A stretch of 64,000 bases of DNA, from positions 28,975,953 through 29,039,952 of the forward strand of contig NC_092696.1 of the NCBI RefSeq assembly GCF_964275005.1, read 5' to 3'. The translations under genes were made by a program, and so were the position numbers. The notes under the pieces are model-generated. The model saw nothing but the letters and a program-made list of their open reading frames with translations. It ran no database searches and was not told where the DNA came from. Positions 51,544 to 63,466 of this stretch are shown piece after piece. The stretch comes from Diadema setosum. Its lineage: Eukaryota; Echinodermata; Echinoidea; Diadematoida; Diadematidae. The first letter of the stretch is position 1; each line of letters starts with the position of its first letter.

Positions 51544-53733
51544 AAAGGGGAAATCCAGTCCAAATATAAGTTAGTGTGATAAGAAAGAGTAAATATTACG
51601 AGTTCAACGGCATACATTTGACCAAAATCGAAAAAAAAAATAAGGAAGTTATGACATTTTGAAGTTTCGCTATTTTTGGGGAAAACAGTTCTTGAACTGT
51701 CAATATGAATATGCAAATGGCAAAGTGAGCATATCTTTCCCTCACAACTTACCATACGTATATAGTTTGTAGAGAAAATTTTGAAATTTTCAGTTTTTCA
51801 TTCAAACGCAATTATACCTGAGGCTCAAATCCTCGTATATCTAACTAAGACCACTATTCTGAACCAGGAATAACATGTTTCAGACTTCAGCGACAGAAAC
51901 AATGAATAATTATTCGTAATTATTTGTACACGATCAATGGGAAATTGTGAGGGTATGACATGGTTAGCTCACTCATTTGCATAATTATACCCACTGTACA
52001 GGAACTGTTTTGGAGAAATTTCTGCCCCCCACGGAAAAACGCAGTAACTGACATTTTTATGAATGTTTACTTTTTTGCAAAAATGAATAGTTTACCCAGT
52101 GCTCTCCAATGTTAACAGGTCAGTTTTGCACAAAAAAAAATGAAAGTGACCAAAAATGCAATTTTTCACTTTTGCAAAAAGCAGTAACTGCATCCAGTTG
52201 ATTCAACTTTGCAAGTTTCCCCACGGAAGAAAGCAGTAACTAACAAAGCCCACGGAAGAAAGCAGTAACTAACAATTTAGTCTAATCATTCAGACTCTGT
52301 ATAGTCCTTCCTGTATATTTTTTTCCCTAATACCATTTATTTTTTCTACTATTTTTTTTTTTTAACAATGTAAACAGCAGTTTCTTCCATGATTTAGGGG
52401 AGTAGATATAAAAAAGATTGTTTCACCAGTAACTTGACTCTGCCCGCAGGGAATCATATGACAAGTTGTAGAAAAAGCTTCTTTCTGGAGACTAGCAAAC
52501 CTGGCAGACTCAGCGCGCTCAGAGTGTAGAATACGCGTGCAGCTAGCTGCATGCGCGTAAATTCTGCAGCATACTGCACAGTAAGTGAACTAGCTAAACA
52601 CTGCATCACATCACAGTCATCACTTGCACAGTATTGTCTGGTACAGTCTGAGTGATCATGCCAGTGCTAACCATGCTGTCACACAGTTTCTGCGGTCCAG
52701 GCATCGCATGCCTGTAAATCTATCATGAATTGCAGAAGAAAAGTCATGGTAGCCATGGCTTTGGCCAGAACCAGAAAATCTAGGTGAGCTGAAAATATAT
52801 TGAAGGGAGATGAGCACTAGTATTAATACACTAACGTTAGTCTAACGTTAGATGTAGGCCCTATAGGTCTACCGCGTACCAGATCTAACGTTACAGAGTA
52901 GATCTAGGCCTATTGTTAACTGTTTAGTGTTAGATAAAATGTCAGTAGGCCTAATCTGACGTAATAGATCTAGGTCTAGCACTAACATTGGGCATAGATC
53001 TGTAGTCTAGCTTAAGTGTAATGTCAGAGTTCGACTAGGATCTAAGACGAAGAGACTTGATATTTTATTGTCTAGTCCAGGGTCATGTGTCAGGGGCAAG
53101 GCCGGGCACTTCAAAGTTCAATTAGGGTAGGCCTTATTTTTACACAGAATGCCATTCAATCGACAAGACCTAGTCTAGGTCTAGCGTTAGGTCCTAGATC
53201 TTATAGATCTAGACTAACCAGAAAGTAGAAGAACTTTATAACCTGGTGGTGGTAACAATTCTCCTCCTATGGTCATGTGACATGTGCAGTTACTGCTTTT
53301 TTCCATGGGGAAAACAGCAGACTCCTGGCCGTCTGCAGTTACTGCTTTTTTCCGTGGGGAAACTACCCAGAAACAAGGGTGAGCCACCGCAGTAACTGCA
53401 TTTTCCTAAATAACATTTAAAAAATAATGGAAACATTTTTTTTTCTAGGTATTTTTAGACAACTAGGTATGGTACATAATCATACCACAAAATTATTTTT
53501 GAATGTTTCTGTGTTTTTAAAGAATCTGCAAAAAACACAAAATCGCATTTATCTCAGCTCAGCAGTTATGCAGTTACTGCTTTCTTCCGTGGGGGGGCAG
53601 ATTATAAAAATTTCATAATTTCATAACTTCCTTATTTTTCCTCCGATTTCAGTCAAATTTTTACCGTTGAATTCGTAACATTTCACTTTTTTTTTTATCA
53701 GACTATCTTATATTTGAACTGGATTTCCTCTTT
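51544..53733. mobile_element. TTAA-flanked MITE interrupted by a CTGCCCC element
   Basis: AAAGGGGAAATCCAGTCCAA at the left and GAACTGGATTTCCTCTTT at the right start inverted arms of about 130 bp. TTAA overlaps both edges. Without the insert it is about 610 bp. Confidence 0.75.
52022..53600 (-). mobile_element. CTGCCCC element, family A, copy 2 (1579 bp, inverted)
   Basis: Reverse-complement copy of 14612..16223 over its full length, including the CTAGATCTA/AACGTTAG core (about 52820..53240). The flanks ATTT and ATTA fit a 4-bp duplication with one change. The two copies look very similar, so they are probably recent. Confidence 0.85.
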
Positions 53734-53735
53734 AA

Positions 53736-54455
53736 TGTAAAATGAATGATAGGCCCCACTGCTATAAGAGAATCTCTGCCTCATTCACCATTATACAGTG
53801 CGAAATGTTGGCTTGTTTATAAATCTCTGATTTCTTTGTAATGAAATGATAATCTGACCTGCGAGTCATTATCTCATACTCAAATAAGTTAATAGAATAT
53901 TAGAACAGTGTATTATGTTTCCTTGTAGGGGTCACAATGGAGTTTCTTTATAGTGTCAATCCAAAATCACGTTTGTGCGTTTTAACAGAATCTATATTTT
54001 CTCCAATTGTTGATAACTTTTTTTTTACACGTGTATTGTATGTTTGAGTTGAATTTTCAGATAAAATCAAATCAAAATTGTTTCAGATGAATTCATTCTG
54101 TCACCCCCGCATGCAAACATTAAGTTTATTATTATTCGTTGCACCCAATTTTCCTATAAGCCGTGTACCGTGCCTTAACATTTGCATGTATGTGTCATGT
54201 TAAGTTAGAAGAGGCTTTGCATCTTATTGGCGGTCATAATGCAAGGACATAAACACTGAAAATATTTCTGAAAGATATTTTTCAAGTGTACACCATGTAC
54301 GTGGTGTCTCCAGAGAAGCCTCCAAAATATCGCTTTATATTATAAGCACCACACACTGTAGATTTTGACAGGTAAATGCAGTTTTTACTCTAAAACGTAT
54401 ATCCGCATAAATGTTTTCTCTTTCTACATGTTCTTACTCACTTTCTAAACTTGAT

Positions 54456-54517
<62 letters not shown>

Positions 54518-55400
54518 ATGTATATATGTATATTATTATATAGGTTTATTGTTTATACTATAGGCCTACTTTGTAATACGGTATCAGTAACTTTCCTTAA
54601 GGGTTATAACGGTATGACACCATCTTCTTCAGAGGTGTCCTCTTGGCTAGTGTAGGTTCCTTTCGGATGTGGGAAATGACTAATGTACTATAGGTATAAT
54701 GATTCGTCCAAGAACAAAAGACACGTTAATTTTCTTTCCAAACGTTCTTTCCAAATGGATAATATAGGTATATAGACTATGATATTCTATTCAAAAGCAC
54801 TATAAATGTCATAATTTAAGCCATGTGGGACTGGAAGCGAAACATGCAGTTCAATGTCTTGTGACCCGCTCAGCAGGTCCATAAAAGAATAATAATCTCT
54901 TCTCCTTTGTTTTGAATGCTTTCTTTTCTCTCCCAGCTGCCGGTACCCACATTATCTATCCTATTCTATTTTTTTAATGCCGTCTTTATGACGGTCTCCT
55001 CGGTCCTATTGTAAATTCAGTGTTTTTCAGTTCTCCCTGTGGTGTGTTGTGTGCATAATACACTTGTCAAGGTCAAAAAGACTGTATCTAAACCAATCAG
55101 CTAGTAGGCCCGTATACAATCTCTTTGGTCGAGTTGGATCAGGTGTACTTGCATTCCTGGTGTGTGTGTGTGTGTGTGTGTGCAACTCTTTTTCTTCGGA
55201 ACCACTCCTACATTATCTTGATTTTCAACAGAGACAAAGTATTGTCGACTGTTATCGGTGCATTTTCTAACTAATTACTTCAGAGCTTTTTAGGTGGTTT
55301 CTATACGTATAGACAGTTTTTTTTCTTTTTTTTTCTTTTCAATATTGTTTGGTCTCTATTAATGCTATATCCGAGTATAGTGCAATGCAATTTGTGTGTG
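53736..55400. other. Intergenic stretch
   Basis: AT-rich, with a (TA)n run at 54461..54509 and a (TG)n run near 55158..55183. No gene seen. Confidence 0.45.
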
Positions 55401-55930
55401 CACTGTAAAAACATCTGTGTTAGATTTAACACCATGGGTGTTAAATCTAACACCGATCAATCTTCAATAGAGGACCACACCCACAGGTGTAGAAAATGTA
55501 TTGTGACGGTGTTAAAAAGTGTTCACCTGGCACTTCGTGGTGTACTTTGACACTGTAGCTGGTGATATTTTTGACACTGCGCTGGAGTTAATTCATTAAT
55601 GACACCGCATGGTGTTGATTTGATATTGGTGGTGTTAATTTCAATGGTATAACACCCGTCCAGCTTCAATAGGAGACCATACCAACTGGTGTTATACTGT
55701 GGTGTAAATGTGTTTACACATTTTTTCAAAAATCAAGTATTTTATCGGACAATTCTTCATCGTCTTGTTGAAGTACAGAATTAAGGAAATTTAGTAACTA
55801 AGAAACTATCAAAAAAACAATCTTATATTTTGAAATGACACCCGGAGGTGTTAATCTAACACCATGAATGAGCACCGGAAATTTAACACCAGCTCGGTGT
55901 TTCATATTTAACACCGGACTTTTTGCAGTG
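55401..55930 (+). mobile_element. CACTG-ended element with GGTGTTA words, copy 1 (530 bp)
   Basis: CACTGTAAAAA at the left and TTTTTGCAGTG at the right, with TG on both sides. Inside are many TAACACC/GGTGTTA words in both orientations. The CACTG ends and 2-3-bp target fit CACTA/EnSpm elements. No transposase. Confidence 0.75.
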
Positions 55931-56028
55931 TGTGTGTATGTGTGTGTGTATGTGTGTGTGTGTGTGGGGGGGGGGGGGTGGTGATCTTGATAACAGAATG
56001 GATTTTCCAGCAGGGCTGTAATGTACGT

Positions 56029-56105
56029 GGCTCAGTCGGTATCGTTTCTGCCTCGCAGTCATTTGGATGGCTCAGTTTTGGACGCGGGATCCCCCTGATG
56101 TTATA
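56029..56105 (+). mobile_element. tRNA-like SINE head fragment
   Basis: GTGGCTCAGTCGGTATCG (A-box-like) and GGACGCGGGATCC (weak B-box-like) about 45 bp apart. No tail seen. Confidence 0.35.
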
Positions 56106-56138
56106 GCAATACTGTGTGTTAGCATGCCGTCCTCTTGT

Positions 56139-56315
56139 CAGGGGCGGATCCAGGAATTCCGTGAAGATGGGGGGGGGGGGGGGGCGATTTTACAAAATTA
56201 AAGGGGAGGGGCACACGCCTCCTCCCATTTTTCTTTTTATTTCTTTCGTTTTAATAGAAAATAAAGGGGAGGGGGCACGCGGCCGGTGCGCCCCCGCATG
56301 ATGGATCCGCCACTG
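56139..56315. mobile_element. CAGGGGCGGATCC MITE, 177 bp
   Basis: CAGGGGCGGATCCAGG at the left and ATGGATCCGCCACTG at the right are inverted, with CTTGT shared by both flanks. It contains a 16-base G run. Looks like a hAT-type MITE, though the target duplication is imperfect. Confidence 0.65.
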
Positions 56316-56708
56316 CTTGTATAAGAGGCAAAACACTCTGTCCGTGGGATATACATTGTAGGCACCAATAGAATATTAACACTTTCTGTCCCAATGGGTC
56401 AAGAATGTGAACAAATTTCACCCACTTACCTGTGGATGGAAATTAATGCGGCGTGCAGTGGGTTAAATGGAGGACCCTATGGGGGTGTGAGAGAGTCATA
56501 ACCCACGCACTTAAAATATCCCGTTTCATTTATTCATTCGTTGTAAAAGAGCGAGGTGATTTACAGTATGAAGTGGTCCGCTTCACGTACATACAACTGG
56601 AACCCATTATTAGACTATGTTGTGCAGCTAAACATGGGTATCAAGCCATTTTGTCAGATGGAAAGGGAAGAAATAAGGAAAAAGCAACAACAACAATGAC
56701 TAAATAAC

Positions 56709-57234
56709 CACTGTAAAAAGTCCGTTGTTAAATATGAAACACTGAGCTGGTATTATTTTCCGTGCTCATTGTTTGTGGTGTTCGATCAACACCTCCAGGT
56801 GTCATTTCAAAATGATTTTTTTTTTAATAGTTCCTTAGTTGCTGTTTTTCTTGTTGATTTTGAACTTCAACAAGACGATCAAGAATTCTCCGATAAAATA
56901 CTTGATTTTTTTTAAGGTGTGAACACATTTTACACCACAGCAACACCAATGGGTGTGGTCTCCTATTGAAGCTGCGCGGGTATTATACCATTGACTATAA
57001 CACCAGCAATATCAAATCAACACCATGCAGTGTCATTGTTCAATTAACGCCAGTGCAGTGTCAAAAGTATCACCAGCTGCAGTGTCAAATTAACACCATG
57101 AAGTGCCAGGTGAACACTTTTCAACACCATCACAACATACTTTCTACACCTGTGGTTTGGTCCTCTATTGACACTTGATTGGTGTTAGATTTAACACCCG
57201 TGGTATTAAATCTAACACCAATTTTTTTGCAGTG
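56709..57234 (-). mobile_element. CACTG-ended element with GGTGTTA words, copy 2 (inverted, 526 bp)
   Basis: Reverse-complement copy of 55401..55930, from CACTGTAAAAAGTCCG to TTTTTTTGCAGTG. The two copies form a large inverted pair 780 bp apart. Confidence 0.75.
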
Positions 57235-58927
57235 TCGTCACCTCATCTAATGAAGACCCGGGGGTACAGCAACCAGAGGGCAAACAAGAAAGTTTGTCTG
57301 ATTACCAATAATTCTTTATTCTCTTTTTTTCTCTTGTGGATATCAATAAAACAAAGGATAATTACAATCATTACATTTTGCATTCAAGGGGACAAAATCA
57401 AGTGGTTACATTACATATGCAAGATTTTTTTTTTAATTCAAAGAAATACATGTATACATAAAGTATATTTGAACTGAAAAAAAGAATAATATCGAGTGTA
57501 CATATCACGTGTGTGTATACTTACATACCTAATACATGTGCAATGTTCACGTAAATTGGAATGTACACATGATTATACGAAGATATATCATAATTTACGA
57601 ACAAGAACGGCAGAACCTTTGTACAACTTTACCACGTTTATCGAATAGAAAGTTGATTCTCTACTATTGACATTTTCTTATTTGATTTTTTCTTGTAAAT
57701 TATTTTTTTTTTGTGTGTGTAAATGATGTCCACGACGTTGCGATGTAGCCCTACATAAGTATTCATAATGATTACGTCAGTTATTAGGTAAACATTTAAT
57801 GCGACTGAGTGCTAAAGTGTGAAAACCTGTACAGAATGCCTTTTTTATCTTCCATGTACTAAAAGAATTATGAAATAGCAAAGGTAAATTAAACGCAATG
57901 TATAACTAAAAATTTTAAAATCAGATTCTCATACGAAATGTGAAACACACAAAATTGAATATCTTAAGCAGGCAAACATTTAAAACAAAAACATTTCAAT
58001 AAGAATTTTGGGAGTTATCAAAGTGACACAAACATGAGGTCATGCCTTTTCTCGCCCAGTTTGAGATATGAAATGAATAGAAAACACTTTAACAACTCCC
58101 CTACGCATGGCAGGATTTTATATATTCATTCTAAATGCTTGCCAAAAAGAACATAATGAGAAAAGAAACATGTGGGCTCCATTAAATTTGAAGACTTGAT
58201 CGCAAAACGAGTCTTTTTTTTTTTTAACCTCATTTTTAAACATTTTTATGTTAAGCCCATCATCACATAGAACAAAATAAAACCTTTCTATACTTCACTA
58301 AAATGTTCCATAACAAAGATACGATGTATTCTTAAAATCAAGAATGTTCAATAGGTTTTTATTATCTTCTGTTACTTTGCAGGAGCTTTAATCGCAAATA
58401 TCTTAAATCAACAAGAATGGAGTTAAGTCTTTTTTGCGATCAAATCCTTTATTTGTTCAAGTATTTTGTTTCTTCTTGCGAGGATAATGATTGCTAGAAA
58501 AATGTTACGATAAAGAATTGGTAAAAACAACAACAACAACAAAAACCCTGTTACTATGGTCTACAGTATGACGTCACCGTGATGATGTTACTATGGTCAA
58601 CGGTAGTGACGTCACCGTGGCGATGTTACGGTCTTGGTCAGGAACGCTTATAGTTCACTGAGATCACTTGATTTATCTGTTAATCTACGCCTAGAATGTG
58701 TGTTCAAAATTATTCAAGTGCATTTCATTGTGTCACATTGGGTAAAATGTCGAAGGGCAGTATTTCTTTTTACAATATTTTCTAAAAACTATATATATTT
58801 TTAAATCACAGACTCGTAAGAGTGAGCACACTGTCAAAAAGGGGTTTTTAGCTGGATTTCTGTATACGTGGCGTGCAGTGCGGTCAGTTTGGCATTGCCG
58901 TGCTGGTTTTACACCCGGAAGTTATCC
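57235..58927 (-). other. Probable 3' UTR and downstream flank of the tetraspanin gene
   Basis: AT-rich, no gene. AATAAA hexamers on the minus strand occur near 58448 and 57316. The CRE-containing repeat at 58549 lies within. Confidence 0.4.
58549..58626. promoter_or_regulatory. Two-unit repeat with two perfect TGACGTCA (CRE) palindromes
   Basis: Units of about 37 bp begin TGTTACTATGGTC and contain TGACGTCACCGTG. The CREs are at 58569..58576 and 58607..58614. Confidence 0.5.
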
Positions 58928-58987
58928 TCAATAGTCCTTATCGCCGACTGCACTGATCACACAACACGTGGCCCACAGAGTCAAAAC
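58928..58987 (-). CDS. Tetraspanin last coding exon
   Basis: The acceptor is GCTTCTGTACACAG. Encodes VLTLWATCCVISAVGDKDY and TGA at 58930..58928. Confidence 0.85.
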   Translation of the reverse strand, partial: VLTLWATCCVISAVGDKDY

Positions 58988-61465
58988 CTGTGTACAGAAG
59001 CAGAAACCGATTTTCATGTAATCATGGTAATGTAAGTAGATGAATATACATGTATGTATGTATGTGTGTATGTATATATGCGTACATTAGTATGTATGCA
59101 TATAACTATTATGTATAAACACACTATACATGTTACATTATTGTATACAGAACACAAGATATACGCATGCATAAATTCATTGAAAAAAAAAAAATTATTG
59201 AGACGTAATGTTCGTTAAAGAGCACATAAATCATAATTATTTTGGTTAAAATCCTCACAGTTTAATAACAAATCAAAAGGTCATTCTGACGCATGAATAT
59301 CCAAAATTCGATTGTCTTTTGAAGCATCGTGTCCATCCTTATTCAAAATTGCCTCTAATTTGACGAGATTATATAAAGCATTTAATTTAGAACAGTAAAA
59401 TTAATGGCTTCATAACCGTTTTGAGACTACATGTATATTGCATATTCAAAAACATGTAAAACATTAAGAATGTTTATTTTTCGCAATGGCTTGTAGAATG
59501 AAGCAAATGAAAAAAAAAACATTTTTATAAAAGATTATCATTATTGTAATCTATACAAGTGCTCAGGTTAACGAAAACAGTTTAGCTACAGTAGATGTGA
59601 ACATCCCGTGCACCTGCACTAGTGCACAATGCGTACTAATGATAAGCCTTTCAAGCACTGGAGCACTTTTCATATCACACGTTTACAAAACATCAAGGAC
59701 ATGCACGGATAAAACCACTATACGTGTAACATGCCTTATTGCTCGACGTTTATGCGTATTCGCCCTTCTCAATTCCACTAATAACACAGCATGTAAACAC
59801 CATCGTAAGAATCTGCGTATGAGAAGAGAGAGAGAAAGACAGGGCGGAAGAAAATGGAAAAGAATGGACTAAAATGAATCCAAATGTTGCAGTGCAAGGA
59901 AATGCCAAGGTTCGGGAATGGTATACGGGTTGATAAGAAATGAAGGGATATATAATTTTCTACTCTCTCAAGATTCTATTACTTTTTCTTTCAATCATGT
60001 CAATGCTTCATATACACCATCAACATCAAGACCTAAAGATGCCTTCAAACTGGCGGAAGAGGACTTACAGCTGACTTATACATTAAATTAACAAAGCTCG
60101 TGTTAGATTTTGGTGAAAGTATACATTTACTTTCACAAGTTTTGTCTGTCATTGTAGACTTAGATTGCTCAGGTCTGTCGGCACAGGTGCTTTTCAGTCT
60201 TGCTTAACATGAACCTTTAACATCAGAAATATCTAAATGTTAATTCTTTCTTCTTCTTTTTATTATAGCAATGAAAATAATGACAAAGTTGATGATTTCA
60301 AGTTACGTGCTGTATACGACCATAAACAAAACAAAAAGTAATGACACTATTGTCACAGTCATCATCTATGAAATTGGTTATAGGAAAAGTAATATTCTGA
60401 ATGATTGGTGGTATCCACAGAAATGGGATTAGGACAAATATTAACATCTTAATGATGCAAATTAGAGAAAAAAAGGGGGGAAGTTGGATATGATAATAAA
60501 CACCGGGTTCATGTAAGAAAGGTGAAGCAAACATGATCATAATGAAAATCAGCTATGGGGAAAAACTTAGGTCCGATGTCTTATATGTGAAATAGAAGGG
60601 AGAATCACGCCTCAGTGTACAGGTAAGTGCTGGAGTTACAAGGAGTATCCTCAGAAATACACATGAAATGCAACACTGCAACACATATATTGCATTGTAT
60701 TATATACATAAAGAACCTGAGTTGTCGTGGAAGTCATGTGTTTAAGAATGAGAATCGGAGATGCAATCTGTGTATGGTTCTTCATGCAGAAATAAATGTA
60801 TAGTTTTCTCCTACAGATGAAGAAAAATGCAACAACAATAACCATCCAAAATTGTGAGAAAGTTCCTATCAATAGAATCCCACAGGAATCAATCGACTAT
60901 TTTTGGATATCAAAGTTAAAGAAATGTACAGAAACACGCAAGCAGTGTGATGTTACTTATGCCTTCGATTTGTGCCTTTTTGCAGGAACTTTGTTTTGTA
61001 ATCTCGGAAGGGAAGATTACCCTATATAAATACTTCAATGCAATAGGTAAAATGGTAGAAGTTAGATAACAAAAATATAACAAGATAAGGTAATGTCAAC
61101 GTTTTTCATATTCTTTCACACTATCTCATGAAAAACAAAACGTATGAATACAAATTATATAGAAATCACATCTTGTGTGTTAGAAAAAAAGAATGGGGCC
61201 GTCATGTTATGCTGTTGATTCACATAAAGTAGCCGATGGGCTGCGACGGCGTTAACAGACATTCTACATGTCAAAAGTTTAAAAACTTGAATATTTCCAT
61301 CTCCACGTCCCCACCCTCTTCTCCTCCCCCTCCTCTTGAGCTGGTGTTAACTAAAACCACTTTGGCTGGTATCATGCTTACCTCAAACACAAGAAGAGCC
61401 AGACAAACCGCTCCAATGATCAGGTAGTTATCTTGGATAGTATCTACGGAGGCTGCAACGCAACC
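58928..61465 (-). CDS. Tetraspanin, C-terminal two coding exons (partial)
   Basis: The 84-nt exon 61465..61382 encodes GCVAASVDTIQDNYLIIGAV and CLALLVFE: the tail of the large extracellular loop with GC, then the fourth membrane segment ending in the conserved Glu. The last exon 58987..58928 encodes VLTLWATCCVISAVGDKDY then TGA, completing the membrane segment and giving a short cytoplasmic tail with juxtamembrane cysteines that could be palmitoylated. Both junction phases are 0, and an 84-nt exon at this place is common in tetraspanin genes. The intron between them is 2.4 kb. Earlier exons are not found before 64000, so the upstream intron is at least 2.5 kb. The subfamily is not identified. 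Confidence 0.85.
59040..61381 (-). other. Tetraspanin last intron
   Basis: AT-rich with TATG/TG-type runs near 59040..59100. No repeat with clear ends and no gene. Confidence 0.45.
61382..61465 (-). CDS. Tetraspanin penultimate exon (TM4)
   Basis: The acceptor is TTCTCATTTAG and the donor is TTTGAG before GTAAGC. Encodes GC, a short amphipathic stretch (SVDTIQDNY) and a hydrophobic segment LIIGAVCLALLVFE. A (CAA)n run, TTG on this strand, lies about 25 nt upstream of the acceptor. Confidence 0.87.
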
Positions 61466-61483
61466 CTAAATGAGAATCGTAAG

Positions 61484-61518
61484 GATAGCAACAACAACAA
61501 CAACAACAACAACAAAAA
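61484..61518. repeat. (CAA)n run upstream of the tetraspanin exon
   Basis: Nine or so CAA units; TTG on the gene's strand, close to the 3' splice site. Confidence 0.85.
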
Positions 61519-62222
61519 GAAATCAGATTAGACTGCAATAAGTAATTCTTTAACGTTACATATGCCGATATGAATACATTTTATTTTGTACATGTATTAT
61601 CTACAAGCGTTTAATTCATCCATTATATTCATTATCTGTAATGCTTTGTTTAAATATAATATACAATGTATTGCATATAATTTATGTATATAACCAGAAA
61701 AAAAAAAATCAAATTTTACAAGAGTCATTTTAGGAAGACTGTGAGATATTCCGTGTCTGGTACATATTTATGCCGTTGTTGTTTTGTCATCCATTTTTGA
61801 CCCCCTTACAATATCCTTACATTTCCTCTTTTTTTTTTTTCTTTTTTTTTGGCAAGTAAGCAAGCACAATTTTAGGGTGAATGACTATGTTAAACCATCA
61901 GATAACAGTTACTGCAAAACTCGTTACACACTTTTATTGAAAGAAATGGCATCATATCATTTTTTTTCCACACGAAATTTCAACAGCACAAGTCGTGTGA
62001 ACAGAGAGAGAGAGCTGTGTGGTTAAGTGAGCACCCTGTGAAAAGAAATGGAGCAAGAAGTGCTGAAATGTACTGCTGATATTTTTCCTTTCTCTCCTTC
62101 CATTCTTTCCATCTATTCTGTCAAGTAGTGCCATGCTTTTTTGTTTCTCCTGTTTAGTTCCGTCCTGTCGTAAATTATATCTGTGATAAGTGTTTGTAAG
62201 TAAGTAATTCATTCTTTTTTGA

Positions 62223-62466
62223 GTGGTTCACAATATACAAGCTTGCATAGCTTTCTATTTTTTTTTTGTCAGTATGTATTACTTTGTTTATCTGTATCAT
62301 ATATCTTTTGCAAAGTTGAATGTTTATGTTTATGATGTAATTTCAGATTTATTATGTGTTACGTTACGTGTTGCGTTTTTTATTATGTGTTACGTCTCAT
62401 CAGTTGCAGTGTTACGTTTTGTTTGGAAAAGAAGAATGAAAATAAATGAATTGAATTGAATTGATA
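62223..62466 (+). mobile_element. Possible LINE 3' end with TTGAA tail
   Basis: Ends GAAAATAAATGAATTGAATT with further TTGAA units, like the tail at 51258. A 78-codon hydrophobic frame here has no recognised domain. Confidence 0.35.
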
Positions 62467-63409
62467 TGGTATAAAGGACGGGGGTCAACAATGGATGATA
62501 AAACAATGACTGATAAACATTTAACAGAAACAAACAATTTCACACATGAATATAATGACTTTTGTGCCTTCTGTAAAGTGTTCGTTTTCCTTAAATGTGT
62601 GCTCAAACAAGCATGACTCAACAGATCACTCTCATTTTCACACTGCAGTTAGTTATTAAGATTAATGTAGAAATATCCCTGCCGTATTCTTTTGCTAAAA
62701 TCCGATTCGTTCAAAAGTTATGACATTTTGAATAAGGGAAGAGCTACATTGTGTGTGTGTTTTGTAATAGGTATTAATTCGGATAGGATACATACTTATT
62801 GCATAACGGCTTCAGGCACAAAACTGTAACAGCCAATGGCGCCACAAATAATAGTATTACAGTAATCTTTTTGTGTTTGCTTATCAGGCTTTTTTTACAA
62901 TTTTTTTTTTCTGAAATCGATACCATTACAACTGTTTTGAGAAATATTATGTCAGGTTTTTTCTCTAGTGTGCAGTATTATGATTATTTGCATGCTCCTC
63001 TAAGGGCCCTCGCATAACACAGAGGGTACCCCCTCCCCCTTTTTTACCCAGAAGTGGCAACAGAAAAAAATGTGGTTATAAGTTTTTCTTTTTTTTTTCT
63101 TTTTGCTTATCAGCTGAAAAGCAGAAAAGTGCGTGTATAAGGTCTTTTCTCCTCTTTTCTTTTCTTTTCTTTCCTTTTCTTTTCTTTATTTCTTGTGAGT
63201 TAAAGAAACCCGGAAGTTGCACCCGAAAATTGAACTGACGGACATCTTTTTTTGTTGTTGTTTTTTGTTTTGTCATGCCGTCAAACCCCCGTTTGAGACA
63301 AGACCCCATTGGCAAACGAAGCTGATGGGGTGCTATACCCCCTAACGAGTCCTCGTTTGAGAAGTGGGAGGATATGTATTTGCCCATTGCAAAATAACTT
63401 TCTACTCAG

Positions 63410-63466
63410 GCGTGGCAAACCTGGAGGCCAAGCCAGGGTTTAATGACTACAACAACAGCATCTTAC
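63410..63466 (+). CDS. Orphan 57-nt exon candidate, plus strand
   Basis: Between acceptor TTTCTACTCAG and donor TTAC before GTAAGA, symmetric phase 1. Encodes GVANLEAKPGFNDYNNSIL. The GC and codon pattern differ from the flanks. I do not recognise it and found no partner exon in the window. It could belong to a gene on the plus strand overlapping the tetraspanin intron, or be chance. Confidence 0.3.
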
